NCBI RefSeq assembly: GCF_010093045.1
Contig: NZ_CP048115.1
Coordinates: 1-64,000 of the forward strand
Length of the DNA stretch: 64,000 bases
Direction of reading: 5' to 3'
Source: Mucilaginibacter sp. 14171R-50
Lineage (GTDB): Bacteria; Bacteroidota; Bacteroidia; Sphingobacteriales; Sphingobacteriaceae
Part shown: positions 1-7,957 of the stretch, piece after piece
Layout of the letters: each line of letters starts with the position of its first letter
Position numbering within the stretch: the first letter of the stretch is position 1
Position numbers and translations under genes: made by a program
The notes under the pieces: generated by a model
Told to the model about the DNA's origin: nothing
What the model saw: the letters and a program-made list of their open reading frames with translations, nothing else
Database searches by the model: none

Positions 1-1361
1 TCCACAAACTTAACATAACGGTTCTTTATCCTGCGGGCGGTAAACCACGACCACATGATGGTAAACAACACCAATCCAATTGAAAGGGTAAACCAGCCAC
101 CTTCAAAAAATTTATGCAGGTTGCCTATCAGGAATATCCCTTCAATAGTGAGATAAATGGCCAGGAATATCCCGATAAGATAGGCAGGCACTTTTTTACG
201 CTGCAGATATTTGGATACCAGTATAGTGGTCATTAACATGGCAACCGTTATACTTAAACCATAAGCAGCCTGCATTTTTGCTTCGTGCTTAAACAAAAGC
301 ACTACGCCGATACAACCGGCGCAAAGTATCCAGTTAATACTGGGTACATAGAGCTGCCCCTTTTGCTCTGAGGGATAGTTGATGCGCACCTTCGGCCAAA
401 GGTTAAGCCTTACCGCCTCGGCAATAAGCGTAAATGAGCCGGATATAAGCGCCTGACTGGCAATGATAGCGGCAATGGTAGCTATCCCGATACCAAAGAT
501 GAGGAACCATTGGGGCATTAATTGATAAAAAGGGTTATTAACGCTCAAGTCAATAGATTGGCCTGTGTGCTGCAGCAGCCACACCGCCTGCCCCAGGTAA
601 TTTAAAATAAGACAGGTTTTTACATATATCCAGCTTATTTGTATGTTTTTACGGCCGCAGTGCCCAAGATCGGAATATAAAGCCTCGGCCCCGGTAGTAC
701 ATAAAAACACTGCTCCTAAAATTATAAAAGCGTTGTAATCGCTGGTGAGCAGATGATAGGCGTAATACGGGTTAAAAGCCTTTAGTATTACCGGCATTTT
801 AATAATGTAGTTGATGCCCAAAACACCCATCATGCTAAACCATATAAACATCATAGGCCCAAATGCCTTACCTACCAACGATGTACCAAACTGCTGTATA
901 ATAAATAGCGCTGCTATAATAGCTATTACTATTTGCACGGTGGGCAAATTAGGGTAATAGGCGGTTAGCCCCTCTATGGCGGATGATATGGTAATGGGCG
1001 GGGTAATAATACCATCGGCCAATAAGGCGCAGCCTCCTAACACCGCGGGTATAACCAACCACCTGGCCTTGCGGCGTACCAGCGAAAAAAGCGAGAATAT
1101 ACCGCCCTCCCCTTTGTTATCGGCCCGGAGGGTTATTACAACGTATTTTAGGGTGGTTTGCAGTGTAAGTGTCCAGATGATGAGGGAAACACCCCCAACT
1201 ACCAGGGTTTCTGAAATACGCTGCGAAAAGTTAGTATGCCCCAACCCAACAATTGCCTTAAAAACGTATAAAGGTGATGTACCAATATCACCGTAGATTA
1301 TTCCTAAACTAATTAGCAGCCCTGCGGCGGTTAATTTCTGTAAGTCCTTTTGATGTGACAC
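1..1361 (-). CDS. kup: KUP-family potassium uptake protein, C-terminally cut by window edge
   Basis: This encodes an inner-membrane K+ uptake permease of the KUP/HAK/KT family. About 453 codons are present and the reading frame leaves the window at base 1, so the end of the protein is not seen. The GTG start at 1359-1361 was chosen because the following residues (SHQKDLQKLTAAG) align with the start of the downstream paralogue (SNHKDLQKLSASG), which also uses GTG. Visible family signatures are GDIGTSPLYVFKA near the N-terminus, ADNKGEGG, and the membrane segments that follow. It is very similar to the next gene but keeps a short extra loop near residue 40 that the paralogue lacks. The two genes face the same way and probably arose by tandem duplication. 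Confidence 0.93.
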   Translation of the reverse strand, partial: MSHQKDLQKLTAAGLLISLGIIYGDIGTSPLYVFKAIVGLGHTNFSQRISETLVVGGVSLIIWTLTLQTTLKYVVITLRADNKGEGGIFSLFSLVRRKARWLVIPAVLGGCALLADGIITPPITISSAIEGLTAYYPNLPTVQIVIAIIAALFIIQQFGTSLVGKAFGPMMFIWFSMMGVLGINYIIKMPVILKAFNPYYAYHLLTSDYNAFIILGAVFLCTTGAEALYSDLGHCGRKNIQISWIYVKTCLILNYLGQAVWLLQHTGQSIDLSVNNPFYQLMPQWFLIFGIGIATIAAIIASQALISGSFTLIAEAVRLNLWPKVRINYPSEQKGQLYVPSINWILCAGCIGVVLLFKHEAKMQAAYGLSITVAMLMTTILVSKYLQRKKVPAYLIGIFLAIYLTIEGIFLIGNLHKFFEGGWFTLSIGLVLFTIMWSWFTARRIKNRYVKFV

Positions 1362-1423
1362 TTTTTTGTTATTTATTATAAATCAATAACAGCCTGATCA
1401 ATACAATCAGGCTCACTTATTTA

Positions 1424-3370
1424 TTAATTTACCCGGTGTATTTCAACACTGTCAGGTGATGTAAGCATTAACGGTACCTTTTCTACCGTTACAAAGCTTA
1501 GGTCGAGGCCAAAATTGCGCTCTTCCGATAAGCTTACTTTTTTAAGTTGCACGTATATAAACATAATGAAACGTTCGTACAGCGACAGGTTATGCGATCG
1601 CGACAGCACCTTTTCTATCACCACAAACCTAAAATCGCCGACAATTTTATGCTTATGCAACGATTCGTACCGGCTGGTAATATCTACCTCGCCATTCTTT
1701 ACCAAATCTTCCACCACCTTGCGGAACAGCAGGTTTATTTGCTGCTCTACCCGGAACCCGAGTTTAAAATCGATGCGGATGAGCTTACCGGGAATTAGAA
1801 AATCAACTTCGTAATCGCGCTTGTAAGGTTCGTCTACCACATCAACATGCACCAGCCAGTAAACATCGGCACGCTTGGGTTTTTTTTGAAGGATGGAGTA
1901 AATAATTTTTGATTCTATTTCGGAGTTGAAGTTTGCGCTCGTCATATAAACCAGTTGCGATGCATATTTAGGTACCGTCTGGTCTTCGCTCATTTCTTTA
2001 ATAATGTCAAAATAATCGTCGATCTCGATAAATTTAACGAAGCGGTTCTTGATCTTGCGGGCGGAGTACCAGGTCCACATCACTACAAATAGTACCACGC
2101 CTATTGACAGGGTAAACCAGCCGCCATCAATAAATTTATGCAGGTTACCCAATAAAAACGCGCCCTCAATAACCGTGTACATGGTAAAAAATATCACAAT
2201 AAGGTACATGGGCACCTTTTTTCGCCGTAAGAAATTCGAAATAAGGATGGTGGTCATCATCATTGCTACGGTTATGCTAAGGCCATAAGCCGCTTCCATA
2301 GCTTCGGACTTTTTAAACAGCCACATTACGCCTAAACACCCTGCAAAAAGCACCCAGTTAATGCTGGGCACATACAGCTGGCCTTTCTGGTCGCTCGGGT
2401 AAACTATTTTGGCTTTAGGCCATAAGTTTAACCTGACAGCCTCGGCAATTAACGTGAACGAGCTTGATATTACGGCCTGGCAGGCAATAACTGCCGCCAC
2501 CGTAGCTATGCCTATACCAAATATGAGGAACCACGGTGGCATTATCTGGTAAAAGGGGTTAAATACATTCAGGTCAATATCGTTACGGCCGTTACGCTGC
2601 AACAGCCAAACCGCCTGCCCAAAATAGTTTAGCAGCAGGCAGGGTTTAACATATAGCCAGGTTGCCCGTATGTTTGGCCGGCCGCAGTGGCCAAGGTCTG
2701 AGTAAAGCGCTTCGGCGCCGGTAGTACACAAAAAAACCGCTCCCAAAATTACAAACGCGTTATAATCGCTGCTGAGCAGCTGGTAGGCGTAGTAAGGGTT
2801 TATGCCTTTTAATATCGATGGCATTTGCACAATGTAGCTAATGCCTAAAACCCCCATCATGGTGAACCATAAGAACATAATGGGGCCAAATGCCCTGCCC
2901 ACTATCGAAGACCCATACTGCTGTATAAAAAATAAAAACGTAATGATACCTACCACTATATAAAAGGTAGGCAGGTTATGGTAGCGGGAACTTAGCCCTT
3001 CTATTGCCGCTGATATGGTAATTGGCGGGGTGATAATACCGTCGGCCAGTAATGCGCAGCCCCCTATTATAGCGGGGATAACAAGCCATTTGGCGCGACG
3101 TCTCACCAGCGAGAACAACGAAAAAACGCCGCCTTCGCCCTTATTATCGGCCCGTAGGGTTATTACAACATATTTAAGTGTGGTTTGCAGGGTGAGCGTC
3201 CAGAATATGAGGGACACGCCTCCAAGCACTAAGGTTTCAGATATCCTGTTTGTACCGATGATGGCTTTAAAAACATACAGAGGTGATGTTCCTATATCCC
3301 CGTAGATTATTCCTAAACTAATAAGGAGCCCCGAGGCTGATAGTTTCTGCAGATCTTTATGGTTCGACAC
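1424..3370 (-). CDS. kup: KUP-family potassium uptake protein
   Basis: A complete 648-residue KUP transporter, moving K+ into the cell, probably with protons. The N-terminal ~450 residues hold about twelve hydrophobic segments with the family signature GDIGTSPLYVFKA (about 24-36) and ADNKGEGGVFSLF. The remaining ~190 residues form the soluble cytoplasmic C-terminal domain usual in this family. The start is GTG at 3368-3370; no better ATG lies near. It sits upstream of a second kup copy on the same strand with a 62-bp gap (1362-1423), so co-transcription is possible. Potassium uptake is known for the family; division of labour between the two copies is not visible here. Confidence 0.95.
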   Translation of the reverse strand: MSNHKDLQKLSASGLLISLGIIYGDIGTSPLYVFKAIIGTNRISETLVLGGVSLIFWTLTLQTTLKYVVITLRADNKGEGGVFSLFSLVRRRAKWLVIPAIIGGCALLADGIITPPITISAAIEGLSSRYHNLPTFYIVVGIITFLFFIQQYGSSIVGRAFGPIMFLWFTMMGVLGISYIVQMPSILKGINPYYAYQLLSSDYNAFVILGAVFLCTTGAEALYSDLGHCGRPNIRATWLYVKPCLLLNYFGQAVWLLQRNGRNDIDLNVFNPFYQIMPPWFLIFGIGIATVAAVIACQAVISSSFTLIAEAVRLNLWPKAKIVYPSDQKGQLYVPSINWVLFAGCLGVMWLFKKSEAMEAAYGLSITVAMMMTTILISNFLRRKKVPMYLIVIFFTMYTVIEGAFLLGNLHKFIDGGWFTLSIGVVLFVVMWTWYSARKIKNRFVKFIEIDDYFDIIKEMSEDQTVPKYASQLVYMTSANFNSEIESKIIYSILQKKPKRADVYWLVHVDVVDEPYKRDYEVDFLIPGKLIRIDFKLGFRVEQQINLLFRKVVEDLVKNGEVDITSRYESLHKHKIVGDFRFVVIEKVLSRSHNLSLYERFIMFIYVQLKKVSLSEERNFGLDLSFVTVEKVPLMLTSPDSVEIHRVN

Positions 3371-3522
3371 GCTGATTTAAAAAACGATACAAAACTATTA
3401 AAAAAAACCATTAACAACTTAAACTATAAACAACCGTATAAGTCTACTAATCGACAACAACTGATAAAGCGTTATTTTGTTAAAATTTGTTAAAACTATT
3501 TATTAATTCATAACTATATTAA

Positions 3523-3549
3523 TTGATGAGCGCTTTATTTATACTTTTG
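3523..3549 (+). promoter_or_regulatory. Candidate Bacteroidota-type promoter for the T9SS-sorted protein
   Basis: A TACTTTTG word (3542-3549) matches the TAnnTTTG -7 consensus described for Bacteroidota. A TTG lies 16 nt upstream (3523-3525) at about the -33 position. The ATG of the next gene begins 16 nt after the element, which gives a very short leader. Confidence 0.45.
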
Positions 3550-3565
3550 CAAATAATATAATACT

Positions 3566-4066
3566 ATGGTGCAACGATCTACTTTTGTTAATTCCTGGTT
3601 TACCGTAATTGTTTTGGCAATAGCGGTGAACTTTGCGCTTGCAAAAGGGGTTAACGCGCAAAAAAGCGATACTTCGTACCTGCGTAGTCTTAAATCAAAA
3701 GCGAAAACATCTTACTTAAAAACCGGTCTGCACCTGGCATTGCCGCCGTTAAAGCCGGCCGCCGTATCAACAGCAAAAATTAATCTGGCCCGCCCCGATG
3801 ATAAGCTGCTTACCAACGTGCAGGTTTACCCCATACCCGTTACCGATGTTATTAATGTAAAGTACACGGTATCGCGCAGTGCATATGTAAACGTAAACGT
3901 GATGGATGTTTTGGGCAATAATGTGCTCACCCTGTTTTCGCAAAGGGTTGATTTTGGCGATCAAAGCATCAGCTACAACATCAGCAACAAACTGTCACGC
4001 GGTTTTTACTTTATCAGGATAGTGGTTGGAAACGAATCGGTAAACAAGCGCATCTCGGTACTGTAA
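3566..4066 (+). CDS. Small secreted protein made mostly of a T9SS type A sorting domain
   Basis: A 166-residue protein. Residues 1-32 are a signal peptide (hydrophobic stretch, then NAQ). A basic, proline-containing linker runs to about residue 80. Residues about 83-166 look like a type IX secretion system C-terminal sorting domain: the VYPIPVTDVINVKY opening, a VMDVLGNNV core and a C-terminus ending in KRISVL. Such domains direct cargo through the outer membrane, where they are normally cleaved, often with attachment of the cargo to the surface. Here there is almost no cargo in front of the domain, which is unusual. It may be a short surface peptide or the remnant of a larger protein. Function is unknown. 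Confidence 0.8.
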   Translation: MVQRSTFVNSWFTVIVLAIAVNFALAKGVNAQKSDTSYLRSLKSKAKTSYLKTGLHLALPPLKPAAVSTAKINLARPDDKLLTNVQVYPIPVTDVINVKYTVSRSAYVNVNVMDVLGNNVLTLFSQRVDFGDQSISYNISNKLSRGFYFIRIVVGNESVNKRISVL

Positions 4067-4081
4067 GCCCTCCTTATCTAA

Positions 4082-4190
4082 TGTAGAGACGCGATGATTC
4101 GCGCCTTAACCCTGTTATTTTTATGTAGAGACGCGACACATCGCGTCTGAATTGAATATTGTTCAAGACGCGAAGTACCGGGTCTCTACA
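4082..4190. repeat. Cluster of TGTAGAGACGCGA-type dispersed palindromic repeats
   Basis: Two direct copies of a TGTAGAGACGCGA word (4082 and 4123) and one inverted copy ending in GGTCTCTACA (about 4165-4190) surround GCG-rich palindromic cores. A further copy lies at 59388-59414. This resembles the REP-like elements I know from Bacteroidota intergenic regions. Copy number genome-wide cannot be judged from the window. Confidence 0.7.
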
Positions 4191-4202
4191 GGAACGTCTT
4201 TT

Positions 4203-4285
4203 TAGGGTTTTAATTTAGCGTTCAGAATCTAACCCTTAGGATTTTAAAATTAGGATTTAGAATTTAGAGTTTATAATTTCGGCAT
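4203..4285. repeat. Degenerate 7-nt-period array (TTAGGAT-like units)
   Basis: From about 4236 the sequence reads as consecutive heptads resembling TTAGGAT, TTAGAAT, TTAGAGT and TTATAAT. An AGGGTT/AACCCT inverted pair lies in front. It fills the gap immediately upstream of the fumarylacetoacetase-family gene. Similar 7-nt-period arrays with different words occur in several other gaps of the window. Confidence 0.5.
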
Positions 4286-4287
4286 CT

Positions 4288-4899
4288 ATGAAAATAATAG
4301 CTATTGGCCGCAATTATGCCGAGCACGCCAAAGAGTTAAATAACCCCGTGCCCACCACGCCGGTGATATTTATGAAACCGGATACCGCCCTGCTAAAGGA
4401 CAACAAACCGTTTTACCATCCCGATTTTTCGCAGGATATACACCACGAAATTGAAATAGTATTAAAGGTAAGCAAGGAAGGCAAGTACGTAAGTGAAAAG
4501 TTCGCGGCAAGTTATTTTGAAGAAATTGCCCTTGGGGTTGATTTCACCGCGCGCGATATTCAAACCAAACACAAAGAGAAAGGGCTGCCCTGGGAGCTTG
4601 CCAAAGCATTTGATCATTCGGCACCGGTAAGCAACTTTTTACCAAAAGATAAGTTTGCTGATATATACAACCTGAACTTTAAACTGGATTTGAACGGCGA
4701 AACCCGCCAGCAGGGCAATACTCAAAACCTGCTTTTTTCTTTTGAGCGTATAATCGCCTTTGTATCACAGTACATCACCCTGAAAAAAGGCGACCTGATA
4801 TTTACAGGTACCCCCGAAGGGGTTGGTAAAGTACAAGTTGGCGATAGATTGGAAGGATTTTTGGAGGGTGAAAAGCTTTTGGATTTTTATGTTAAATAA
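4288..4899 (+). CDS. Fumarylacetoacetate hydrolase family protein
   Basis: A 203-residue single-domain member of the FAH superfamily, which holds C-C bond hydrolases, decarboxylases and hydratases acting on 2-oxo acids and depending on a divalent metal. The sequence shows the usual IGRNYAEHAKELN start, FMKPDTALL, the metal-binding HHEIEIVL stretch (about residues 50-57), GVDFTARD, and the TGTPEGVG motif near the C-terminus. Its length is typical of the short YcgM/FAHD1-like group, for which acylpyruvase or oxaloacetate decarboxylase activity is known. The exact substrate cannot be read from the sequence. The next gene, an M23 peptidase, follows after a repeat. Confidence 0.9.
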   Translation: MKIIAIGRNYAEHAKELNNPVPTTPVIFMKPDTALLKDNKPFYHPDFSQDIHHEIEIVLKVSKEGKYVSEKFAASYFEEIALGVDFTARDIQTKHKEKGLPWELAKAFDHSAPVSNFLPKDKFADIYNLNFKLDLNGETRQQGNTQNLLFSFERIIAFVSQYITLKKGDLIFTGTPEGVGKVQVGDRLEGFLEGEKLLDFYVK

Positions 4900-4939
4900 A
4901 TATAGTACTACTAACACCGCTGCCAAATTTAAAAATCAC

Positions 4940-5038
4940 CGTCATTGCGAGGAACGAAGCGATCTCAAAACTATGCTTTTTCGTCCTGCATACCGGCTAC
5001 CTGGGTATCAGGAGATTGCTTCGTATCTCGCAATGACG
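4940..5038. repeat. Inverted dispersed repeat (CGTCATTGCGAGGAACGAAGC type)
   Basis: Two 27-nt arms, 4940-4966 and 5012-5038, are inverted copies of one another with three mismatches. They flank a 45-nt centre that contains a smaller palindrome. The right arm reads GAGATTGCTTCG...CTCGCAATGACG. A single copy of that arm occurs at 14237-14263. This is a repeat family I recognise from many bacterial genomes, including Bacteroidota. The last bases of the right arm supply the ATG of the peptidase that follows. Confidence 0.85.
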
Positions 5039-6751
5039 GGACGGCGAAGCCTGCTGACTGTTATCTCGGTTCTTTTTAGCGTTACCACCCACGCCCAGGA
5101 TGTTATCCAGAGCAAGCAATACCCAAAAAATCAGTTCAGGTACCCTTTAGACCTGCCGCCAAGTACAGCAGGTTCATTTGGCGAGCTCAGGCCAAGCCAC
5201 TTCCACTCGGGGCTTGATTTTAAAACAAACCAGCGGATAGGTTTTCCGGTGCACGCCGTTTATGATGGCTATATATCAAGGGTTAGGATACAGTTTGGGG
5301 GCTTTGGCCAGGCGTTGTACATTACGCACCCTAACGGCTATACCAGCGTTTACGGCCATATAGATAGCTTTACGCCGCAGGTTGCCAAATACATACGCGA
5401 TTACCAGTACAAAAACCAAACCTACGAGGCAGACATTGCCGTACCGCAGGGACTGTTTAAAGTTCAAAAAGGAGATATTGTGGCCATATCAGGTAACAGG
5501 GGCGCATCTGCCGGCCCGCACCTGCATTTTGAGATAAGAGATAGCTTGACGGAAGAAACCATCAACCCCCAACTGTTCGGGCTCACCATCCCTGATACGC
5601 GGCCGCCTGCCCTTACCGCTGTTGGCATTTATCATTTAAACGGCAACCCATTTAGCGATAAAACACCAAAAGAGCTTTTGGCCTTAACAGGCTCAAATGG
5701 CAATTATCACTTGTTAAAACCACAAGTACTAAACCTTAGCGGTAACACGGGCTTTGGTATCACCGCTTACGATATGACCAGTGCATCCATGAACCGCAAC
5801 GGCCTTTATTCGGTTGAGCTAAAGCTGGACGGCATCACCATGTATACCTTTGCTGTTGAGCGGTTCGCATTCGACCAAACGCACGCCATTAATGCCTACA
5901 TAGACTACCCCGGGTTTATTTCCTCGCGCCAATGGATACAAAAATGCTTTGTACTGCCCGGCAGCCGCATATCCCTGTACCCGCAGTCTATCAACAGGGG
6001 TATTATGGCATTTAATGATGATGCCCTGCACGAGGTACAGTTTATAGTAAAGGACATAGCGGGCAATACATCAACCCTCACATTAAAAGTACAATCGAGC
6101 ACCCAGGCAGCCAACCTTATGCCCGATAAGCCAACCGGAACGTTGTTTCGCTATGATAAGAAAAGCGAGTTTGCCAACGATAAGGTTAGGGTGAGTGTTA
6201 TGCCGGGCAACTTGTACGACGATCTGGATTTCCAGTATGCCGCCCTACCGGCCAAACCCGGGGCTTTATCGCAAACGCACCGCATTCACAATAAATTTAC
6301 GCCTATCCACGACGAATACGACCTGTGGATAAAACCCGATGTAACCCTTGGGGCCAACGCGGGCAAGGCCGTGATAGTTAACGCTGCCAGCGGCAGCATT
6401 GGCGGCACCTACGAAGATGGGTATGTAAAGGCCAAAGCACATACCTTTGGCGATTATTATATTAAGCTTGATACTGTAGCGCCACGTATTACACCTATAA
6501 ACATACATAACGGAAGTAACCTGCGTGGCATAAGGGCAATTAAGCTGCGTATAAGCGATAACCTTAGCGGAATTAAAAGCTATACCGGCCGTATTGACGG
6601 CAAATGGGTGCTGATGGAGTGGGATTATAAAACTAGAATATTAAGTTATACATTTGACGATACAATAACTGCCGGGAAACATACTTATGAATTTTCGGTA
6701 ACAGATATTAAAGACAACGTTTCAACATTCACAGCAGAATTTACCAGGTAA
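5033..6751 (+). CDS. Secreted M23 (LytM-type) peptidase
   Basis: A predicted periplasmic or surface zinc metallopeptidase or carrier of a LytM domain, 572 residues from the chosen start. The ATG at 5033 gives a clean signal peptide (MTGRRSLLTVISVLF, ending near THAQ). The frame is open upstream to 4823, but that would overlap the previous gene and translate the inverted repeat. The M23 domain lies at about residues 40-175 and keeps the zinc ligands HSGLD and GPHLHFE, so it is probably active. The long C-terminal part looks like beta-rich, Ig-like accessory domains. Peptidoglycan or peptide cross-bridge cleavage is the family role. The gene ends one base before the start of bcp. Confidence 0.87.
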   Translation: MTGRRSLLTVISVLFSVTTHAQDVIQSKQYPKNQFRYPLDLPPSTAGSFGELRPSHFHSGLDFKTNQRIGFPVHAVYDGYISRVRIQFGGFGQALYITHPNGYTSVYGHIDSFTPQVAKYIRDYQYKNQTYEADIAVPQGLFKVQKGDIVAISGNRGASAGPHLHFEIRDSLTEETINPQLFGLTIPDTRPPALTAVGIYHLNGNPFSDKTPKELLALTGSNGNYHLLKPQVLNLSGNTGFGITAYDMTSASMNRNGLYSVELKLDGITMYTFAVERFAFDQTHAINAYIDYPGFISSRQWIQKCFVLPGSRISLYPQSINRGIMAFNDDALHEVQFIVKDIAGNTSTLTLKVQSSTQAANLMPDKPTGTLFRYDKKSEFANDKVRVSVMPGNLYDDLDFQYAALPAKPGALSQTHRIHNKFTPIHDEYDLWIKPDVTLGANAGKAVIVNAASGSIGGTYEDGYVKAKAHTFGDYYIKLDTVAPRITPINIHNGSNLRGIRAIKLRISDNLSGIKSYTGRIDGKWVLMEWDYKTRILSYTFDDTITAGKHTYEFSVTDIKDNVSTFTAEFTR

Positions 6752-6752
6752 C

Positions 6753-7211
6753 ATGGCAACTTTAAAACAAGGCGATAAAGCGCCAAACTTTACTGCTAAC
6801 GATCAGAACGGCCAGCCGGTTTCGTTAAGCGATTTTAAGGGCAAAAATGTCATTCTATACTTTTACCCAAAAGATGATACGCCCGGCTGCACTGCCGAAA
6901 GCTGCGATTTCAGGGATAATTATCAGTCGTTGCTGAGCCGGGGGTTTGAAGTAATCGGCGTAAGTGTAGATGATGAAAAATCGCATAAAAAATTCGAGAC
7001 CAAATACCAACTGCCGTTTACCCTTATTGCTGACACCGATCACAGCATTGTAGAAGCCTACGGCGTTTGGGTTGAAAAAAACATGTATGGCAAAAAATAC
7101 ATGGGCACCGCCCGTACCACCTTTATTATCAACGGCGACGGCATTATCAATAAAGTAATTGATAAGGTTGATACAAAAAATTCATCGCAGCAGGTGCTCG
7201 ATCTGTTGTAA
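6753..7211 (+). CDS. bcp: Thioredoxin-dependent thiol peroxidase (Bcp/PrxQ peroxiredoxin)
   Basis: A 152-residue cytosolic peroxiredoxin that reduces hydroperoxides. The PKDDTPGCTAESCDFRD motif carries the peroxidatic Cys46 and, five residues later, Cys51. This is the C-x4-C arrangement of the PrxQ/Bcp class with an intramolecular disulfide. The rest of the thioredoxin fold (ILYFYPKD, GVSVDDEKSHKKF, ARTTFIINGDG) is intact and the length is normal. The ATG follows the M23 stop by one base, so the two genes are probably translationally coupled, although their functions are not obviously related. Confidence 0.96.
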   Translation: MATLKQGDKAPNFTANDQNGQPVSLSDFKGKNVILYFYPKDDTPGCTAESCDFRDNYQSLLSRGFEVIGVSVDDEKSHKKFETKYQLPFTLIADTDHSIVEAYGVWVEKNMYGKKYMGTARTTFIINGDGIINKVIDKVDTKNSSQQVLDLL

Positions 7212-7219
7212 GCCAGTAG

Positions 7220-7333
7220 CCACTTTCTCCGCTGGTTAGCGAAAGGACTTTAGAGATTAAAGCTTGCCGTGTCGGGGTAGATTTAGAAGAGGCTAAAACA
7301 TATATCAAACAAAAACGCTTTATATTTATTTAA
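7220..7333 (+). pseudogene. Possible fragment of an L7/L12-C-terminal-like protein
   Basis: An open stretch of 37 codons without a start codon runs from a TAG (7217-7219) to a TAA (7331-7333). Its translation contains LEIKACRVGVDLEEAKTYI. This resembles the I-K-x-Y-R-x-x-x-G-x-x-L-K-E-A-K helix-turn motif of ribosomal L7/L12 C-terminal-like domains found in small stand-alone proteins. It may be the tail of a decayed gene between bcp and the sigma factor. The match is by eye only and could be chance. Confidence 0.22.
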
Positions 7334-7351
7334 AAGAATAAATTTTAATAG

Positions 7352-7906
7352 ATGGCCATTCAGGCAGAAGACGAAGAAATATTAAGCAAGTTTAGGGACG
7401 AAGAGACCCGCAACGAAGCGTTTAACCTTTTACTGAAAAAGTATCAGCAAAAAATATACTGGCACGTGCGCCGTATGGTTATTGACCACGACGATGCAGA
7501 TGATATTGTGCAGGATGTATTTATCAAAATATGGAAAAACCTGCCCGGCTTTCGTAACGATGCGCAGTTATACACCTGGATGTACCGCATTGCTACCAAC
7601 GAGTGCATTACCTTTTTAAACAAGAAAAAGCAAAAAAACAATGTATCGCTTGATGATGTGAACTATGAACTGGCGGACACCCTATCGGGCTCAGACCATT
7701 TCAGCGGCGACCAGATACAACGGAAATTGCAGGAGGCTATACTAACCCTGCCGGATAAACAACGGCTTGTTTTTAACATGAAATACTTTGACGATATGAA
7801 GTACGAGGAAATAAGCGATGTTTTGGGTACCAGTGTGGGCGCTTTAAAGGCTTCTTTTCACCTCGCGGTTAAAAAAATAGAAGCATTTATAACATCAACT
7901 GATTAA
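7352..7906 (+). CDS. ECF-type RNA polymerase sigma factor
   Basis: A 184-residue sigma-70 family factor of the extracytoplasmic-function group. Region 2 is visible at about residues 20-95 (HDDADDIVQDVFIKIWKN, then TWMYRIATNECITFLNKKK). Region 4 is at about 125-180 (LPDKQRLVFNMKYFDDMKYEEISDVLG, followed by a recognition helix). No region 1 or 3 is present, as expected. It is followed at 51 bp by a repeat-bearing membrane protein and then a small secreted protein. Such genes commonly accompany ECF sigmas in Bacteroidota, and the three are probably one operon controlled by the sigma itself. The target promoters are unknown. Confidence 0.95.
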   Translation: MAIQAEDEEILSKFRDEETRNEAFNLLLKKYQQKIYWHVRRMVIDHDDADDIVQDVFIKIWKNLPGFRNDAQLYTWMYRIATNECITFLNKKKQKNNVSLDDVNYELADTLSGSDHFSGDQIQRKLQEAILTLPDKQRLVFNMKYFDDMKYEEISDVLGTSVGALKASFHLAVKKIEAFITSTD

Positions 7907-7957
7907 TTTTTAAATTAGCGTTAAACCTTTTGGAACATTATTCATCTATAACAGTGT

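Noticed and set aside
4823-5032. Upstream extension of the M23 peptidase
   Set aside because: It would overlap the preceding gene, translate the inverted repeat (HCEERSD...EIASYLAM) and hide the signal peptide.
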